Part shown: in pieces, positions 1 to 10,762 of the stretch | Layout: each line of letters starts with the position of its first letter | Numbering within the stretch: position 1 is the stretch's first letter | Assembly (NCBI RefSeq): GCF_016653295.1 | Contig: NZ_NHSF01000005.1 | Span: forward strand, 20,370 to 84,369 | DNA: 64,000 nt | Reading direction: 5' to 3' | Source: Halochromatium salexigens | Lineage (GTDB): Bacteria; Pseudomonadota; Gammaproteobacteria; Chromatiales; Chromatiaceae | The notes under the pieces: model-generated | Seen by the model: the letters and a program-made list of their open reading frames with translations, nothing else | The model's database searches: none | Told to the model about the DNA's origin: nothing | Translations under genes and position numbers: made by a program

Positions 1-691
1 GCTTGGCCTGCTCCGAGAGACCGGAACGGATGACGTTGGAGATGTCTTCCCAACCGCGCGGGCTAGCGCCGATCAGGTGATCATTGGCGAGCTGGGTCTG
101 GGTATCGTCGAGCTTGTCTGGCCGCACCTTGAGGTAGGCCATCACCTCGGGCGCGAAGCCGCTCGCGACCGCGTGGCCGAGAAAGGCATCGATCACGGTC
201 TGGACGTTGAAGTGGAACATCCGGTCGGCGAGCGCGGTGCCCATGTCGTGGCTGACCGCGCCATGGAAGCTAGCGTTGCCGGCCGCGACCACCTGCCAGC
301 CCTCCGGCAGCCGATAATGGCCAACGCGGCGGTCGAGGATCAGCGAATAGGCGGAGATCTGCAGCCGCTGATCGGCCGCAGTCAGCTCATCAAGGAACAG
401 GATGCCCTCGGGCTGATCGGCGGTCGGCAGGAATTCGGGCGGGAACCAGACCGTCTTGCCCTGGGTGTCATCGGCGTAGATCGCCCCCCGGATGTCGACC
501 GGCTCGATGGTGGTCAGGCGCAGATCGATCAACGGCACGCCGAAGTGATCGGCGACCTGACGCACGATCGACGACTTCCCGACACCGCGCGTACCCCAGA
601 GCATCGAGGCGCGATGGCGCAGGAGCGGGTCAGCGTATTGTTCGATCAGGGCCTGTTTAGCGGCGGCGATGGAAACCGGCGGGATATTCAT
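1..691 (-). CDS. MoxR-type AAA+ ATPase (partial, C-terminal end outside the window)
   Basis: The reverse strand reads from an ATG at 691 and runs off the left edge after about 230 residues. Near residue 32 there is a Walker A motif, WGTRGVGKSS, and near residue 95 a Walker B, GILFLDELTA. A sensor-1-like stretch, VVAAGNASFHG, follows, and then a second-region-of-homology stretch, GTALADRMFHF. This is the pattern of MoxR/RavA-like AAA+ ATPases, which act as chaperones that remodel partner complexes, often with VWA-domain proteins. Its start overlaps the stop of the upstream membrane-protein gene (ATGA overlap at 688-691), so the two are co-transcribed leftward. The partner is probably encoded further left, outside the window. 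The family call is firm; the specific role is unknown. Confidence 0.8.
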   Translation of the reverse strand, partial: MNIPPVSIAAAKQALIEQYADPLLRHRASMLWGTRGVGKSSIVRQVADHFGVPLIDLRLTTIEPVDIRGAIYADDTQGKTVWFPPEFLPTADQPEGILFLDELTAADQRLQISAYSLILDRRVGHYRLPEGWQVVAAGNASFHGAVSHDMGTALADRMFHFNVQTVIDAFLGHAVASGFAPEVMAYLKVRPDKLDDTQTQLANDHLIGASPRGWEDISNVIRSGLSEQAK

Positions 692-1764
692 CCGGCCTCG
701 ACGCCCTGCACGGATGGATTGCTCATGCGCCCTTTGCTGTCATCGATGATCCAGTCGTGGCCGATCAGTCGCCGCGGAAGTGGCGGGATCTCGATCACCG
801 GCAGCTCGCGCATCGCGAAGATGCCGATCATCAGCAGCGGCGGGGCATGAAAGATGAACATCCGCACCAAGGAGGCGCTCTCGAGCGAGAGCAATTGGAT
901 CAGCGGCGCGGTGCCAAGCAGGCTGAGGCCGATCAGCATCGGGATCGCGCGCTGGAAGGTGACCCGCCAGCGTGCGGATTGCCAACGCGCATGGAATTCC
1001 CCCGGATCGCTGCGCAAGGTCTTGGCGAGATGCGGTACCGCCTCGGCCAGCTTGGCCTCGATATCGCGCGTGCGCTCCGGCTCGTCGGCGGCAATGCGCA
1101 CGCTGCCGCGCCAGAACCGACCCAGCGGCCGCATCGGGCGCCATTTCCAGTCCAGGACGGCGAATAGATCAGCCGGCACGCGCAAGCGTTGGTCATTCTT
1201 GGCTCGTAGTTCGACATCGGCCGGCATCTTACGGCCGGTCTTGGCGTTCAGGTTCAGGCAGACGCCCTCGACCTGGGCCTCGGCCTTCTCTAGCCGTAAG
1301 CGCCAATGAGCGGATGACTGCTCGCTGGCCGCGATCGGCTGTAACCGGTAACTGCGCGCGATATGGATGCCCTCGGCGGCAACGATCTGGCGACCCACTT
1401 CAATGGCCTCGACCTGTTCCAGCAACACGCCGGGATCGGTGCCCTCGATCTCCAGCGTCGAACTCAGCCCAGCGCCATCACTGAGAACGCGCCGAAGATG
1501 GAAATGCTCGGGCTCGGGGTTATCGAGCATCAGGGTCTCGGTGATCGACTCGCCGGCGCTCGGCAGATCGGGATGCTGGATCGGCTTAAACCGCAGCCGA
1601 CGTTGGGCGCGATCACTGGCAGTGAGATCGACTTGGTGTCCACGTTGGCTGAAGGGAGCGACCAGGCCGAGAATGGCATGATGGGTGAGCGGGACCAGCC
1701 CGAAAGACTCGGCCTGGGGCACGGTCGAAGTCGATGGTGAAGGGGTATAAGCGACGCGAACCAT
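688..1764 (-). CDS. Conserved hypothetical protein with C-terminal membrane segments
   Basis: A protein of about 358 residues that I do not recognise. The first 280 residues are soluble and rich in Arg and Glu. Two hydrophobic segments lie near residues 275-325 (the first contains AIPMLIGLSLLGTAPLIQLL), followed by a short charged tail. The last four bases overlap the start of the MoxR-type ATPase, so the pair probably works together, perhaps with the ATPase acting on this membrane protein; that is inference. The start is uncertain: I chose the ATG at 1764, but a GTG at 1812 would add 16 residues. Neither has a strong Shine-Dalgarno sequence. Confidence 0.6.
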   Translation of the reverse strand: MVRVAYTPSPSTSTVPQAESFGLVPLTHHAILGLVAPFSQRGHQVDLTASDRAQRRLRFKPIQHPDLPSAGESITETLMLDNPEPEHFHLRRVLSDGAGLSSTLEIEGTDPGVLLEQVEAIEVGRQIVAAEGIHIARSYRLQPIAASEQSSAHWRLRLEKAEAQVEGVCLNLNAKTGRKMPADVELRAKNDQRLRVPADLFAVLDWKWRPMRPLGRFWRGSVRIAADEPERTRDIEAKLAEAVPHLAKTLRSDPGEFHARWQSARWRVTFQRAIPMLIGLSLLGTAPLIQLLSLESASLVRMFIFHAPPLLMIGIFAMRELPVIEIPPLPRRLIGHDWIIDDSKGRMSNPSVQGVEAG

Positions 1765-1912
1765 AACAGTCAGCTCGATCGTGATGGAGATTACAGGGCG
1801 ATGACGATACACGGCTTCAGCCGCGGCGGCATCCCCCGTTTATCCCTGAAGAGGCTGGGGATTTTCCGAGCACTCGAGGAAATTTCCTCGCCGATGTTTC
1901 AGGGCGTCGTCC

Positions 1913-2905
1913 TCAAGGCCAAGCCGCCCAATCGGCCAATGGCGCGAGATTCACGGCCATGTTCGAGCGCGCCCCGTGGCGGGCGTTGAGCCCGTAGACG
2001 ACGCTGTGCACGCCGACCACACGCCCCTCATGGAGGACAGGACCTCCGGAGTCGCCGGGGCAGAGCGAGGGGGCTTGGGCGGAGCGCTGACCCGCTTGGG
2101 TGTAGAAATTGACCGCGTCGACCCGAATGACGGCCGACGATGCCGAGCGGCGCACGGCTGGAAACTCTGGGTTGGAACGATCGCCGGAACCAGCACGGGC
2201 GCGTCCCAGAGCGGCACAACCGAAGCCAACCAGTTCAACCTCGGCACCGGCCTGCAACGGCGTGAAATCCACCGCGCGGGTCGGGATCGACGGGGTCGCC
2301 GTTCGCAATCGCAATAAGGCGATATCGGGATAACGCGCGGCGAAATGATGGCGCATGCGCAGCCCCTGCTGGAGGGTTGCCGTCGGCAGTGCCGATGCCC
2401 CGTCGCCCAGCTCGGCGAGACGCTGCCGACGGTAGTCAGCGAACTTCGCGAGCCCCTCCTGGTAGGCCTCGGGCAACAGGGTCTCCGCGACGACCACGGT
2501 GAGCGCATCGGTTCCGCACTCCTGGCGGTAGGCATTGTTCAGCTGGACCGAACCTCCCGGTTGAAAGGCCGGCCGGAGCGAGCCCGAACCAGCATCGACA
2601 ACGCAATGCGCCGCCGTGAGCAGGGTATGCGAGTCGATCTTCACCGCGCTGCAGCTTGCCACCTGGTCGCTGCGCAGCGTCAGCACCGCAGGATGACGTT
2701 GCTCGCTGTCCGGCTCACCACCGCTCAGCGCAAAAGCCCCGGGTGTCGCCAGGAGCCATAGGAGTATCATCAAGCGCACGATGACTTGCACACAACCGAG
2801 GCCAGTCAGGTAGACTGGAACTGTAGACGGTCTACTTTCACTCATGGGCGGAAGGGAATCATCCAGGTTGATGGGATGCACAGAGCCGCTAATACTTTTG
2901 ACCAT
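1913..2905 (-). CDS. Secreted trypsin-like serine protease (peptidase S1)
   Basis: The full S1 catalytic triad is visible: His in LLTAAHC, Asp in YPDIALLRL and the nucleophile Ser in LCPGDSGGPV. The oxyanion-hole glycine and a VVGVHSVVYG strand follow as in chymotrypsin-fold proteases. A hydrophobic stretch (LMILLWLLATPGAFA) precedes the mature LSGGEP start, so the enzyme is exported. The ATG at 2905 has a good Shine-Dalgarno (AGAGGTGGTG) but leaves about 42 residues before the hydrophobic segment. An internal start near 2845 or later would give a normal signal peptide. The gene is divergent from the small binding-protein gene at 2956. The substrate is unknown. Confidence 0.8.
   Translation of the reverse strand: MVKSISGSVHPINLDDSLPPMSESRPSTVPVYLTGLGCVQVIVRLMILLWLLATPGAFALSGGEPDSEQRHPAVLTLRSDQVASCSAVKIDSHTLLTAAHCVVDAGSGSLRPAFQPGGSVQLNNAYRQECGTDALTVVVAETLLPEAYQEGLAKFADYRRQRLAELGDGASALPTATLQQGLRMRHHFAARYPDIALLRLRTATPSIPTRAVDFTPLQAGAEVELVGFGCAALGRARAGSGDRSNPEFPAVRRSASSAVIRVDAVNFYTQAGQRSAQAPSLCPGDSGGPVLHEGRVVGVHSVVYGLNARHGARSNMAVNLAPLADWAAWP
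2802..2835. promoter_or_regulatory. Adjacent inverted repeats near the 5' end of the serine protease
   Basis: Two dyads lie side by side. CCAGTC-AGGTA-GACTGG is at 2802-2818, and GTAGAC-G-GTCTAC, a near-perfect palindrome, is at 2823-2835. The hexamer GTAGAC occurs in both. If the protease really starts downstream of here, this would be its operator region; if it starts at 2905, the dyads lie within the coding sequence. Confidence 0.25.
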
Positions 2906-2955
2906 CACCACCTCTTGGGTTTGTGTTGCCCTCATGTGATCTCGCCGTGCGCCTG

Positions 2956-3417
2956 ATGGTTTGCTCAAACACCCACACTCGGACGCGGCGCGCGCGGCTC
3001 ACCCGATTCGCGCGTTGGGGGCTGATCGCTATCGTTGCCTGGCAGTCGGGCATGTCCTCGGCTCAGCAGATCATCGTCAATCCCGATGTCGGCGTCGTCG
3101 CCATCGATCGCAACCGCGCTCGCCTGATCTTCACCATGCGTGTCAATCAATGGGGCGACAAGCAGCCGGTGACCGTCTTCGTGCTACCAGATGATGCATC
3201 CCTGCATCAAGTCTTCGCCAAGAGCGCGCTAGGCGTCTACCCTTACCAGCTCAGGCGCACCTGGGACCGACAGGTCTTCTCCGGCACCGGCCAAGCACCC
3301 GTGCAGGTCGCCAACGAGCAGGAGATGATCGAGCGCGTGCGCCAAACCACGGGCGCCATCGGCTACATCAGCGACCGCCCGGATGCCACCGGGGTCAAGA
3401 CCGTCAAGGTCGAATAA
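2956..3417 (+). CDS. Small periplasmic phosphate-binding-like (PBP-type) protein
   Basis: About 153 residues with an Arg-rich n-region and a hydrophobic signal (RWGLIAIVAWQSGMSSAQQ). The mature part begins IIVNPDVGVVAIDR and ends with TTGAIGYISDRP. The IGYI turn and overall length resemble the short PstS-like substrate-binding domain proteins found beside porins and GGDEF proteins. Its stop is two bases before the porin start, so it is the first gene of a three-gene unit. A GTG at 2923 would add 11 residues. No ligand can be read from the sequence; phosphate is a family guess. Confidence 0.6.
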   Translation: MVCSNTHTRTRRARLTRFARWGLIAIVAWQSGMSSAQQIIVNPDVGVVAIDRNRARLIFTMRVNQWGDKQPVTVFVLPDDASLHQVFAKSALGVYPYQLRRTWDRQVFSGTGQAPVQVANEQEMIERVRQTTGAIGYISDRPDATGVKTVKVE

Positions 3418-3419
3418 CC

Positions 3420-4607
3420 ATGGACAGATCGCGCGCCCTGCTCGCCCTCCTCAGCCTTTTGCTGCTCAGCCGTGGTGCTGCCGCAGAGCTAGCGTTGCCG
3501 AGCGGGCTGCAGCTCCATGGCTTCGCCAGCCAGGGCGCGGTCCACACCAGTAGCAACCGTTTTCATGGCGACAGCCCGGAAACTTCCCTCGATTTTACCG
3601 AGATCGGCCTGAACGCCTCGTGGCGCCTGAGCCCAAGGCTGCTGCTTGCCGGACAGGTGCTGTCACGCCGCGCGGGCGACATGAGCGATGGCTGGCCCAA
3701 GGTCGATTTTGCCCTGGCCGATATCAACTTGTTCATGCAAGACAGCCATCGGGCCGGCATGCGCCTCGGGCGGCTGAAGAACCGCCTCGGCCTTTACAAC
3801 GAGACCCGCGATGTGCCGTTCACCCATCCGGGCATCTTCCTGCCCCAGGTGGTCTACTTCGATAAGGTGCGCAACCTGGTGCTTGCGACCGATGGCATCC
3901 AGTTGCACGGCGAACTCTACCAGCCTTTCGGAACGCTGTCGGCCACCCTCGCGACCGGACGGCCGGTCGTCGACGAGAATGTCGAGGCGGCGTTGTTGCG
4001 GGGCCAGATCCCAGGGGCCATCGAGCCGCGCGAGAACAGTTGGCTCGCAAGCCTGTGGTTCCATTCACCGGCTGAGCGCATCAAGGTCGGGCTCAGCGGC
4101 GCGGCGATCGCGTTGCGGCAAGATTGGAATCTAACGCGTGCGCATCCGCGCATCGATCTCACCTACTGGATCGCCTCGGCTCAGTACAATGCCGAGCGTT
4201 GGAGCCTCTCGACCGAATACATGGGGTTGCCTTTCCGGGGACGCGATTTCCAACCCGTGCGTCCAGATCTGAATCAGACTTCCGAGGGCTATTACGCGCA
4301 GCTGACCTATCGTCTGCGCCAGCCGCTCGAGCTGATGCTGCGCTACGAGGAAGGCTTCGCCAACCGTGATGATCGCGATGGTCGAACACTCGAACGCCAG
4401 ACCCAGGGCCTGATCCCCGAGCATGCAGGCTCCTCGCGCATCCTGAGTCTCGGGCTGCGCTGGGATGTCTCGCGGCATTGGATGCTGCGGACTGAATATC
4501 AGCGGCATATCGGTAGCTTCATTCTCTCCGAGATCGAGAACCCAAATCTGCTCGAGCATGATAAACACTGGGATCTCTTTGCCGTGCAAGCCGCCTTCCG
4601 CTTCTGA
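3420..4607 (+). CDS. Outer-membrane beta-barrel porin-like protein
   Basis: 395 residues with a signal peptide (LLALLSLLLLSRGAAAE) and alternating amphipathic strands throughout. It ends in AAFRF, the C-terminal Phe typical of BAM-inserted outer-membrane proteins. The mature N-terminus, LQLHGFASQGAVHTSSNRF, resembles porin-like proteins of the O/P type. It lies between a small periplasmic binding protein and a membrane GGDEF/EAL sensor with gaps of 2 and 14 bases, which suggests a coupled ligand-uptake and sensing module. The substrate is unknown. Confidence 0.7.
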   Translation: MDRSRALLALLSLLLLSRGAAAELALPSGLQLHGFASQGAVHTSSNRFHGDSPETSLDFTEIGLNASWRLSPRLLLAGQVLSRRAGDMSDGWPKVDFALADINLFMQDSHRAGMRLGRLKNRLGLYNETRDVPFTHPGIFLPQVVYFDKVRNLVLATDGIQLHGELYQPFGTLSATLATGRPVVDENVEAALLRGQIPGAIEPRENSWLASLWFHSPAERIKVGLSGAAIALRQDWNLTRAHPRIDLTYWIASAQYNAERWSLSTEYMGLPFRGRDFQPVRPDLNQTSEGYYAQLTYRLRQPLELMLRYEEGFANRDDRDGRTLERQTQGLIPEHAGSSRILSLGLRWDVSRHWMLRTEYQRHIGSFILSEIENPNLLEHDKHWDLFAVQAAFRF

Positions 4608-4621
4608 GCGCGGATTGTCGC

Positions 4622-7054
4622 GTGACTGATCGACCCGCATTCCACCAACGCCGCGGGCGACCTTTCCTCGGTCTGCGGTGGAAGGTACTGATCGGCATCA
4701 GCCTGCCCTTGGCTGCGGTGATCATCTCCCTGACCCTCTACGCGCATGAAATCCTGATCGGTCAGTTCGAGCGCCATCAAGGCCAGCTCCGCCAGCGCCA
4801 GGTTGCGCACTTCTCAAGCCTGCTTGCGGACCGCTATCAGCAAATGTCGCGGCTAGCCAGCCTGGTGCCACGCCTGACTCATGACAACGATGATCAAAGC
4901 GTTGTCGAACACCTACGGCATGTGCTGGAGATCGACGGCGGGACGCTCGATCTGGAGTGGGATATTCGCTCGGTGCACTGGATTCCCTTGAGCGGGCGGC
5001 CCGTCGCGCTCTGGCCGCCGGAAAGCCAAGCACTGCCGAGGCTACTCGTGCGCGAGGTCCAAAGGCAGCCGGAAAAGGTGGTTGAGCGGCTGCTGTGCGA
5101 GCAAGAGGCCTGCCTGCAATACTTGGCGTCACCGGTGTTGTGGCGTGGCGAAACAGCCGGCAGCCTCGTCTTAGGCCGCACCATGGCGAGCCTGCTTTTG
5201 GCCTTCAGGGACATCACCCAGGCCGATCTCGTGCTCGCCACCCTAGCCGACGACCCACCTTCAATGGGCGCGCAACCCCAATTCCTCGGCGCAACCCAGG
5301 CTGAACAGATGCTTCCTTTGCTGCGCTCCGTGCCCGCCGCATCCTTGCTCGCCAGCAGTCCCAGCGAGCCCTTATCGGTCGAACTCGGTCAGGATTGGTA
5401 CCAGGTGTTCCGCATCGCCCCGGACGCCAAGGGGCTGATCGGCTTCATCATCAACCAGACCACGGATGACCAGCGCGCGATCGCCAGTCTATCGCAAAAC
5501 AGCCTGATCATCGGCCTGCTCGCCCTCATCGTGGCCGAGATCCTGCTGCTGCTCATCATGCAGGGGCCCGTTACCCGTATCCACAAGCTGTCTCAACTCC
5601 TGCCACTGCTCGCCGAGAACCGCTTCAACATCTTAGCCGAGCGCCTGCCAAGGGCGCGGCATCTGGTGGGATTGCGCGATGAAATCGATGAAACCATCGA
5701 GGTCGCCAACACCCTCAACCAGCGCATGGCGCAGATGCAGGAAGAACGCCAAGCAGCACAACGCAAACTCCAATGGCTGGCCAATCACGACTCCTTGACC
5801 CAGCTACTCAATCGCCGTGGCTTCGACCATGCGCTGACCCACGCCATCGAGCAGGCAGAGCGCGACGGCACTCGCGGTGCGCTCTTGTTTATCGACCTCG
5901 ACAACTTCAAGGATGTCAACGACACCAGTGGGCATCAGATCGGCGATCGCTTACTCAAGCGGATGGGTATGAAGCTCTCGGCCACGCTCGGGGAAGGCGT
6001 CCAGGTCGGACGCCTTGGTGGTGATGAGTTCGCCGTACTGCTGACCGAAGCCGAGACTGTCGCCATCAGCCAATTCGCCAACCAGCTTCTCGTGTGGATC
6101 AAATCAATCACCGTGCGGGCTGGCGCCCGCTGCCATCAAGTCACCGCCAGCATCGGCATCGCCCTCTTCCCCGATCATGGCGACGATACCGAGACAGTGA
6201 TGGCCAATGCGGACCTGGCCATGTACCAAGCCAAGACGCATCAGCATCGTCACTATCACTTCTACTCCGAGCACGACAAGGCTCGGGCGCTGGCCAATGC
6301 ACGCGTACTTTGGGGGCGCGAAATCACCGAGGCCCTGAACGCCAGTCGGCTCCAGCTTTACTATCAGCCTCTGCTGGAGCTATCGACACGACGCATCTGG
6401 CGTGCCGAGGGTCTGTTGCGCATCAACCTCGTCGACGGGCGTTTGGCGTTCCCGGATGAATTCATCCCCATCGCCGAACGGAGCGCATTGATCAATGCCA
6501 TTGACCGTTGGGTCATCACCGAGGCCATTCGCCTGCTCGCCGAGAATTCGCACCTATCCCTCTCCGTCAACCTTTCAGCGAAAGCATTGGCAGATACCAG
6601 CCTCGATGCCGACCTTGCTCGCCTGTTGCAATCGGCGTGCGTTGACCCGTCACGTTTGACGCTCGAGATCACCGAGACGGTCGCGATCGAGAACATCGGC
6701 GGTGCTGTTACTCGCATGAAGAGTATTCGCGCGCTCGGCTGTCACTTCGCGCTCGATGACTTCGGCAGCGGTTTTGCGTCTTACGCCTATCTCAAGGAGC
6801 TGCCGGTGGACGATGTGAAGATCGATGGCAGCATGATCCGCAATCTCGATCAGAGCGTGGAAGATCGGATCTTCGTCAAGGCCGTCGTCGAGATGGCGCA
6901 TAACATGAACAAAAGGGTGGTGGCCGAATTCGTCGACTCAGAGGTTATCCTCGAGATCCTGCATGACATCGGGGTCGATTTTGCCCAAGGCTACTTCATC
7001 GGGCGCCCACTGCCGCATCCGCCGGCACCGTTCACCCATGATGAGCCTAGCTAG
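4622..7054 (+). CDS. Membrane-bound GGDEF-EAL c-di-GMP enzyme with periplasmic sensor
   Basis: 810 residues. A transmembrane helix (about 20-45) is followed by a periplasmic sensor region (about 46-280), a second helix (about 290-318) and a HAMP-like linker to about residue 375. A GGDEF domain follows with an intact RLGGDEFAVLL active site, then an EAL domain. The EAL signature is altered to EGLLRI, but the downstream EITET, DDFGSGFASYAYL, VKIDG and VVAEFVDS blocks are present. The canonical RxxD inhibitory site just before GGDEF is not seen (KLSATLGEGVQVG). The protein likely makes or degrades c-di-GMP in response to a periplasmic signal, possibly supplied by the two genes upstream. The net activity cannot be decided from sequence. 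Confidence 0.88.
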   Translation: MTDRPAFHQRRGRPFLGLRWKVLIGISLPLAAVIISLTLYAHEILIGQFERHQGQLRQRQVAHFSSLLADRYQQMSRLASLVPRLTHDNDDQSVVEHLRHVLEIDGGTLDLEWDIRSVHWIPLSGRPVALWPPESQALPRLLVREVQRQPEKVVERLLCEQEACLQYLASPVLWRGETAGSLVLGRTMASLLLAFRDITQADLVLATLADDPPSMGAQPQFLGATQAEQMLPLLRSVPAASLLASSPSEPLSVELGQDWYQVFRIAPDAKGLIGFIINQTTDDQRAIASLSQNSLIIGLLALIVAEILLLLIMQGPVTRIHKLSQLLPLLAENRFNILAERLPRARHLVGLRDEIDETIEVANTLNQRMAQMQEERQAAQRKLQWLANHDSLTQLLNRRGFDHALTHAIEQAERDGTRGALLFIDLDNFKDVNDTSGHQIGDRLLKRMGMKLSATLGEGVQVGRLGGDEFAVLLTEAETVAISQFANQLLVWIKSITVRAGARCHQVTASIGIALFPDHGDDTETVMANADLAMYQAKTHQHRHYHFYSEHDKARALANARVLWGREITEALNASRLQLYYQPLLELSTRRIWRAEGLLRINLVDGRLAFPDEFIPIAERSALINAIDRWVITEAIRLLAENSHLSLSVNLSAKALADTSLDADLARLLQSACVDPSRLTLEITETVAIENIGGAVTRMKSIRALGCHFALDDFGSGFASYAYLKELPVDDVKIDGSMIRNLDQSVEDRIFVKAVVEMAHNMNKRVVAEFVDSEVILEILHDIGVDFAQGYFIGRPLPHPPAPFTHDEPS

Positions 7055-7069
7055 CCAGGCGATTAACGG

Positions 7070-7417
7070 TCAGGGGGCCGTGCGGATCGCAGCTCGAATG
7101 CGGGCGATCAGCGCGCTCAGTTCGGCGTCGGCGGGAACGGCTTGGCCGATGAGCCAATCCTGCAGGATCTGATCTGGCATACCGAGCAAACGCTCGAAAG
7201 CGCGGCGCGCATCGCCATCGAGTTCAGCATAGCCATGCTGCAGGAAGTGGTTGAGCAGGAGATCCAGCTCAAGCATGCCGCGCCGGCATTGCCACTGCAG
7301 GCGTTTGATCTCGCGCTCGGTGGCCGAATCGGCGCCTGATTCAGCTCGGGCTGGGCCTGGATCGGCGGGGCTTGGACCAGCGCGCTGGTCTGTGATACTT
7401 GCGGGGGCGTCATTCAC
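7070..7417 (-). CDS. sdhE: FAD assembly factor SdhE
   Basis: 115 residues. The C-terminal 80 form the SdhE fold with the RGxxE motif seen as RRGMLELDLLL; this motif supports covalent flavinylation of SdhA. The GTG start overlaps the sdhB stop (GTGA at 7414-7417), giving translational coupling at the end of sdhCDABE. About 30 residues at the N-terminus are Pro/Ala-rich and longer than usual. The gene ends 15 bases from the convergent GGDEF-EAL gene. Confidence 0.88.
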   Translation of the reverse strand: MNDAPASITDQRAGPSPADPGPARAESGADSATEREIKRLQWQCRRGMLELDLLLNHFLQHGYAELDGDARRAFERLLGMPDQILQDWLIGQAVPADAELSALIARIRAAIRTAP

Positions 7418-8142
7418 ACCGATTGCTCGAGCATCAGCTCTTTGATCTTGCCGATGGCCCGGGTCGGATTCAGCCCCTTCGGACAGACCTCGACGCAGTT
7501 CATGATGCTGTGGCAGCGGAACAGCTTGTACGGGCCTTCCAGCGCATCCAACCGCTCCTCGGTGGCCTGATCGCGGCTGTCGGCGAGGAAACGCCAGGAT
7601 TGCAGCAGCGCCGCCGGGCCATGGAACTTGTCCGGGTTCCACCAGAACGACGGGCAGGCGGTCGAGCAGCAGCCGCAGAGGATGCACTCATAGAGCCCGT
7701 CGAGCTTGTCGCGATCCTCGGGCGACTGGCGGATCTCCTGCTCGGGCAAGGGATCCTTGCGGATCAGATAGGGCTCGACCGCGCGATATTGCTCGTAGAA
7801 CTGGGTCATGTCGACGACCAGATCGCGGATCACTGGCCGCCCCGGCAGCGGGCGCACCTGGATCGGCTGGTTCAGCTCGGCGATCGGCGTGATGCAGGCC
7901 AGGCAGTTGGTGCCATTGAGGTTGACTCCATCGGAGCCACAGACGCCCTCGCCACAGGAATGGCGAAAGGCGAAGGTCTCGTCTTGCGCCTTGATCGCCA
8001 GCAGCGCCTCGCGCAGCATCATGCCGGGCGGTGCCTCGACCTCGAAGGTCTGCATAAAGGGCTTGGCGTCGGACGCGGCCGGGCGCGACTCGGCGTCGCG
8101 GTCGGGCTGGTAGCGGTAGACGGAAAGGCGTATCGCGGTCAT
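7414..8142 (-). CDS. sdhB: Succinate dehydrogenase iron-sulfur subunit
   Basis: 242 residues with the ligands for all three clusters. The [2Fe-2S] site is SCGEGVCGSDG plus NCLAC. The [4Fe-4S] site is CILCGCCSTACP. The [3Fe-4S] site is read from FRCHSIMNCVEVCPKGLNP. It passes electrons from SdhA to quinone in the membrane anchor. A gap of 12 bases separates it from sdhA upstream and it overlaps sdhE downstream. Confidence 0.96.
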   Translation of the reverse strand: MTAIRLSVYRYQPDRDAESRPAASDAKPFMQTFEVEAPPGMMLREALLAIKAQDETFAFRHSCGEGVCGSDGVNLNGTNCLACITPIAELNQPIQVRPLPGRPVIRDLVVDMTQFYEQYRAVEPYLIRKDPLPEQEIRQSPEDRDKLDGLYECILCGCCSTACPSFWWNPDKFHGPAALLQSWRFLADSRDQATEERLDALEGPYKLFRCHSIMNCVEVCPKGLNPTRAIGKIKELMLEQSV

Positions 8143-8154
8143 GGGCGTCTCGCT

Positions 8155-9930
<1,776 letters not shown>

Positions 9931-9935
9931 AGCAA

Positions 9936-10277
9936 TCAACCAACCTGTACCAGGATCAAGGCCTGCAGCGCCCAGAGGCCAGAGGCGAGGAACATCAGCG
10001 CGAACAGTGCCAACAGCCCAACGCGCAGGCCGAGCGGCTTGACGTAGTCGATCAGCACATCGCGGATACCGACCCAGGCATGGGCCAGCAGCAACGGGAT
10101 GAAGACCAGCAGGCCGAGCGCGACCCAGGGCGAGCCCGCCCAAGCCGCCAGCTGCGCATGGTCCTGCGGCGGGGCGAACGCAAAATAGAGCGCCAGGTAG
10201 AGCCCGAACAGGGCCAGATAGACGGCGCTGATGCGCTGCACCAGCCAGGCTTTGAGCCCCGAGGCACGCCGGCTCAT
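9936..10277 (-). CDS. sdhD: Succinate dehydrogenase membrane anchor subunit
   Basis: 113 residues with three hydrophobic helices. The [15 protein letters not shown] start and the haem-ligand region [15 protein letters not shown] match SdhD. Its start overlaps the sdhC stop by four bases (10274-10277) and it ends five bases before sdhA. Confidence 0.93.
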   Translation of the reverse strand: MSRRASGLKAWLVQRISAVYLALFGLYLALYFAFAPPQDHAQLAAWAGSPWVALGLLVFIPLLLAHAWVGIRDVLIDYVKPLGLRVGLLALFALMFLASGLWALQALILVQVG

Positions 10278-10648
10278 CGCAGCACCACCGCCCCGATCAG
10301 GGTCAGTGCCAACGCGCTGTAAAGAGTGGTCCAGGCGCTCTTGCGGGCGCTCGGGCGGTCCAGCCCCCAGCCGAGATCGAGCGCCAGATAGCGCAGCCCC
10401 GCCAGCAGGTGATGGAGCAGCGACCAGCCGAGCAGCAACAGCGCCAGTTGCCCGAGCGCACTGCTCGCCAGCGCCGCCGTGGCGGCGAACCCGGCGCTCC
10501 CCGACAGGGCCTGTGCGAACAGGGCCGCGAACACCGGGATCGCGAGCACCATCAGCACTCCGCTAACGCGGTGGAGGATCGACACGACGCCGGGAATCGG
10601 TAATCGGATGCGCCACAGCTCAAGGAACACGGGGCGAGAGTTGACCAT
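10274..10648 (-). CDS. sdhC: Succinate dehydrogenase cytochrome b556 subunit
   Basis: 124 residues with three transmembrane helices. The N-terminal [18 protein letters not shown] carries the conserved Ser and Arg at the quinone site, and the helix [19 protein letters not shown] supplies the haem-binding His. It is the first gene of the leftward sdhCDABE operon; the roughly 110 bases before it should hold the promoter, where I see no clear consensus. Confidence 0.93.
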   Translation of the reverse strand: MVNSRPVFLELWRIRLPIPGVVSILHRVSGVLMVLAIPVFAALFAQALSGSAGFAATAALASSALGQLALLLLGWSLLHHLLAGLRYLALDLGWGLDRPSARKSAWTTLYSALALTLIGAVVLR

Positions 10649-10762
10649 GAAGGGCTCGGTTCTCTGGGGTTGGTGAAGCGAAGGTTTGTGCGCCGCAGCA
10701 AGGTTAGCGTTTCGTGACAGGTCGAGGCAACCACTACTTGTCTCGCAAGACGCGTGTCGGTA

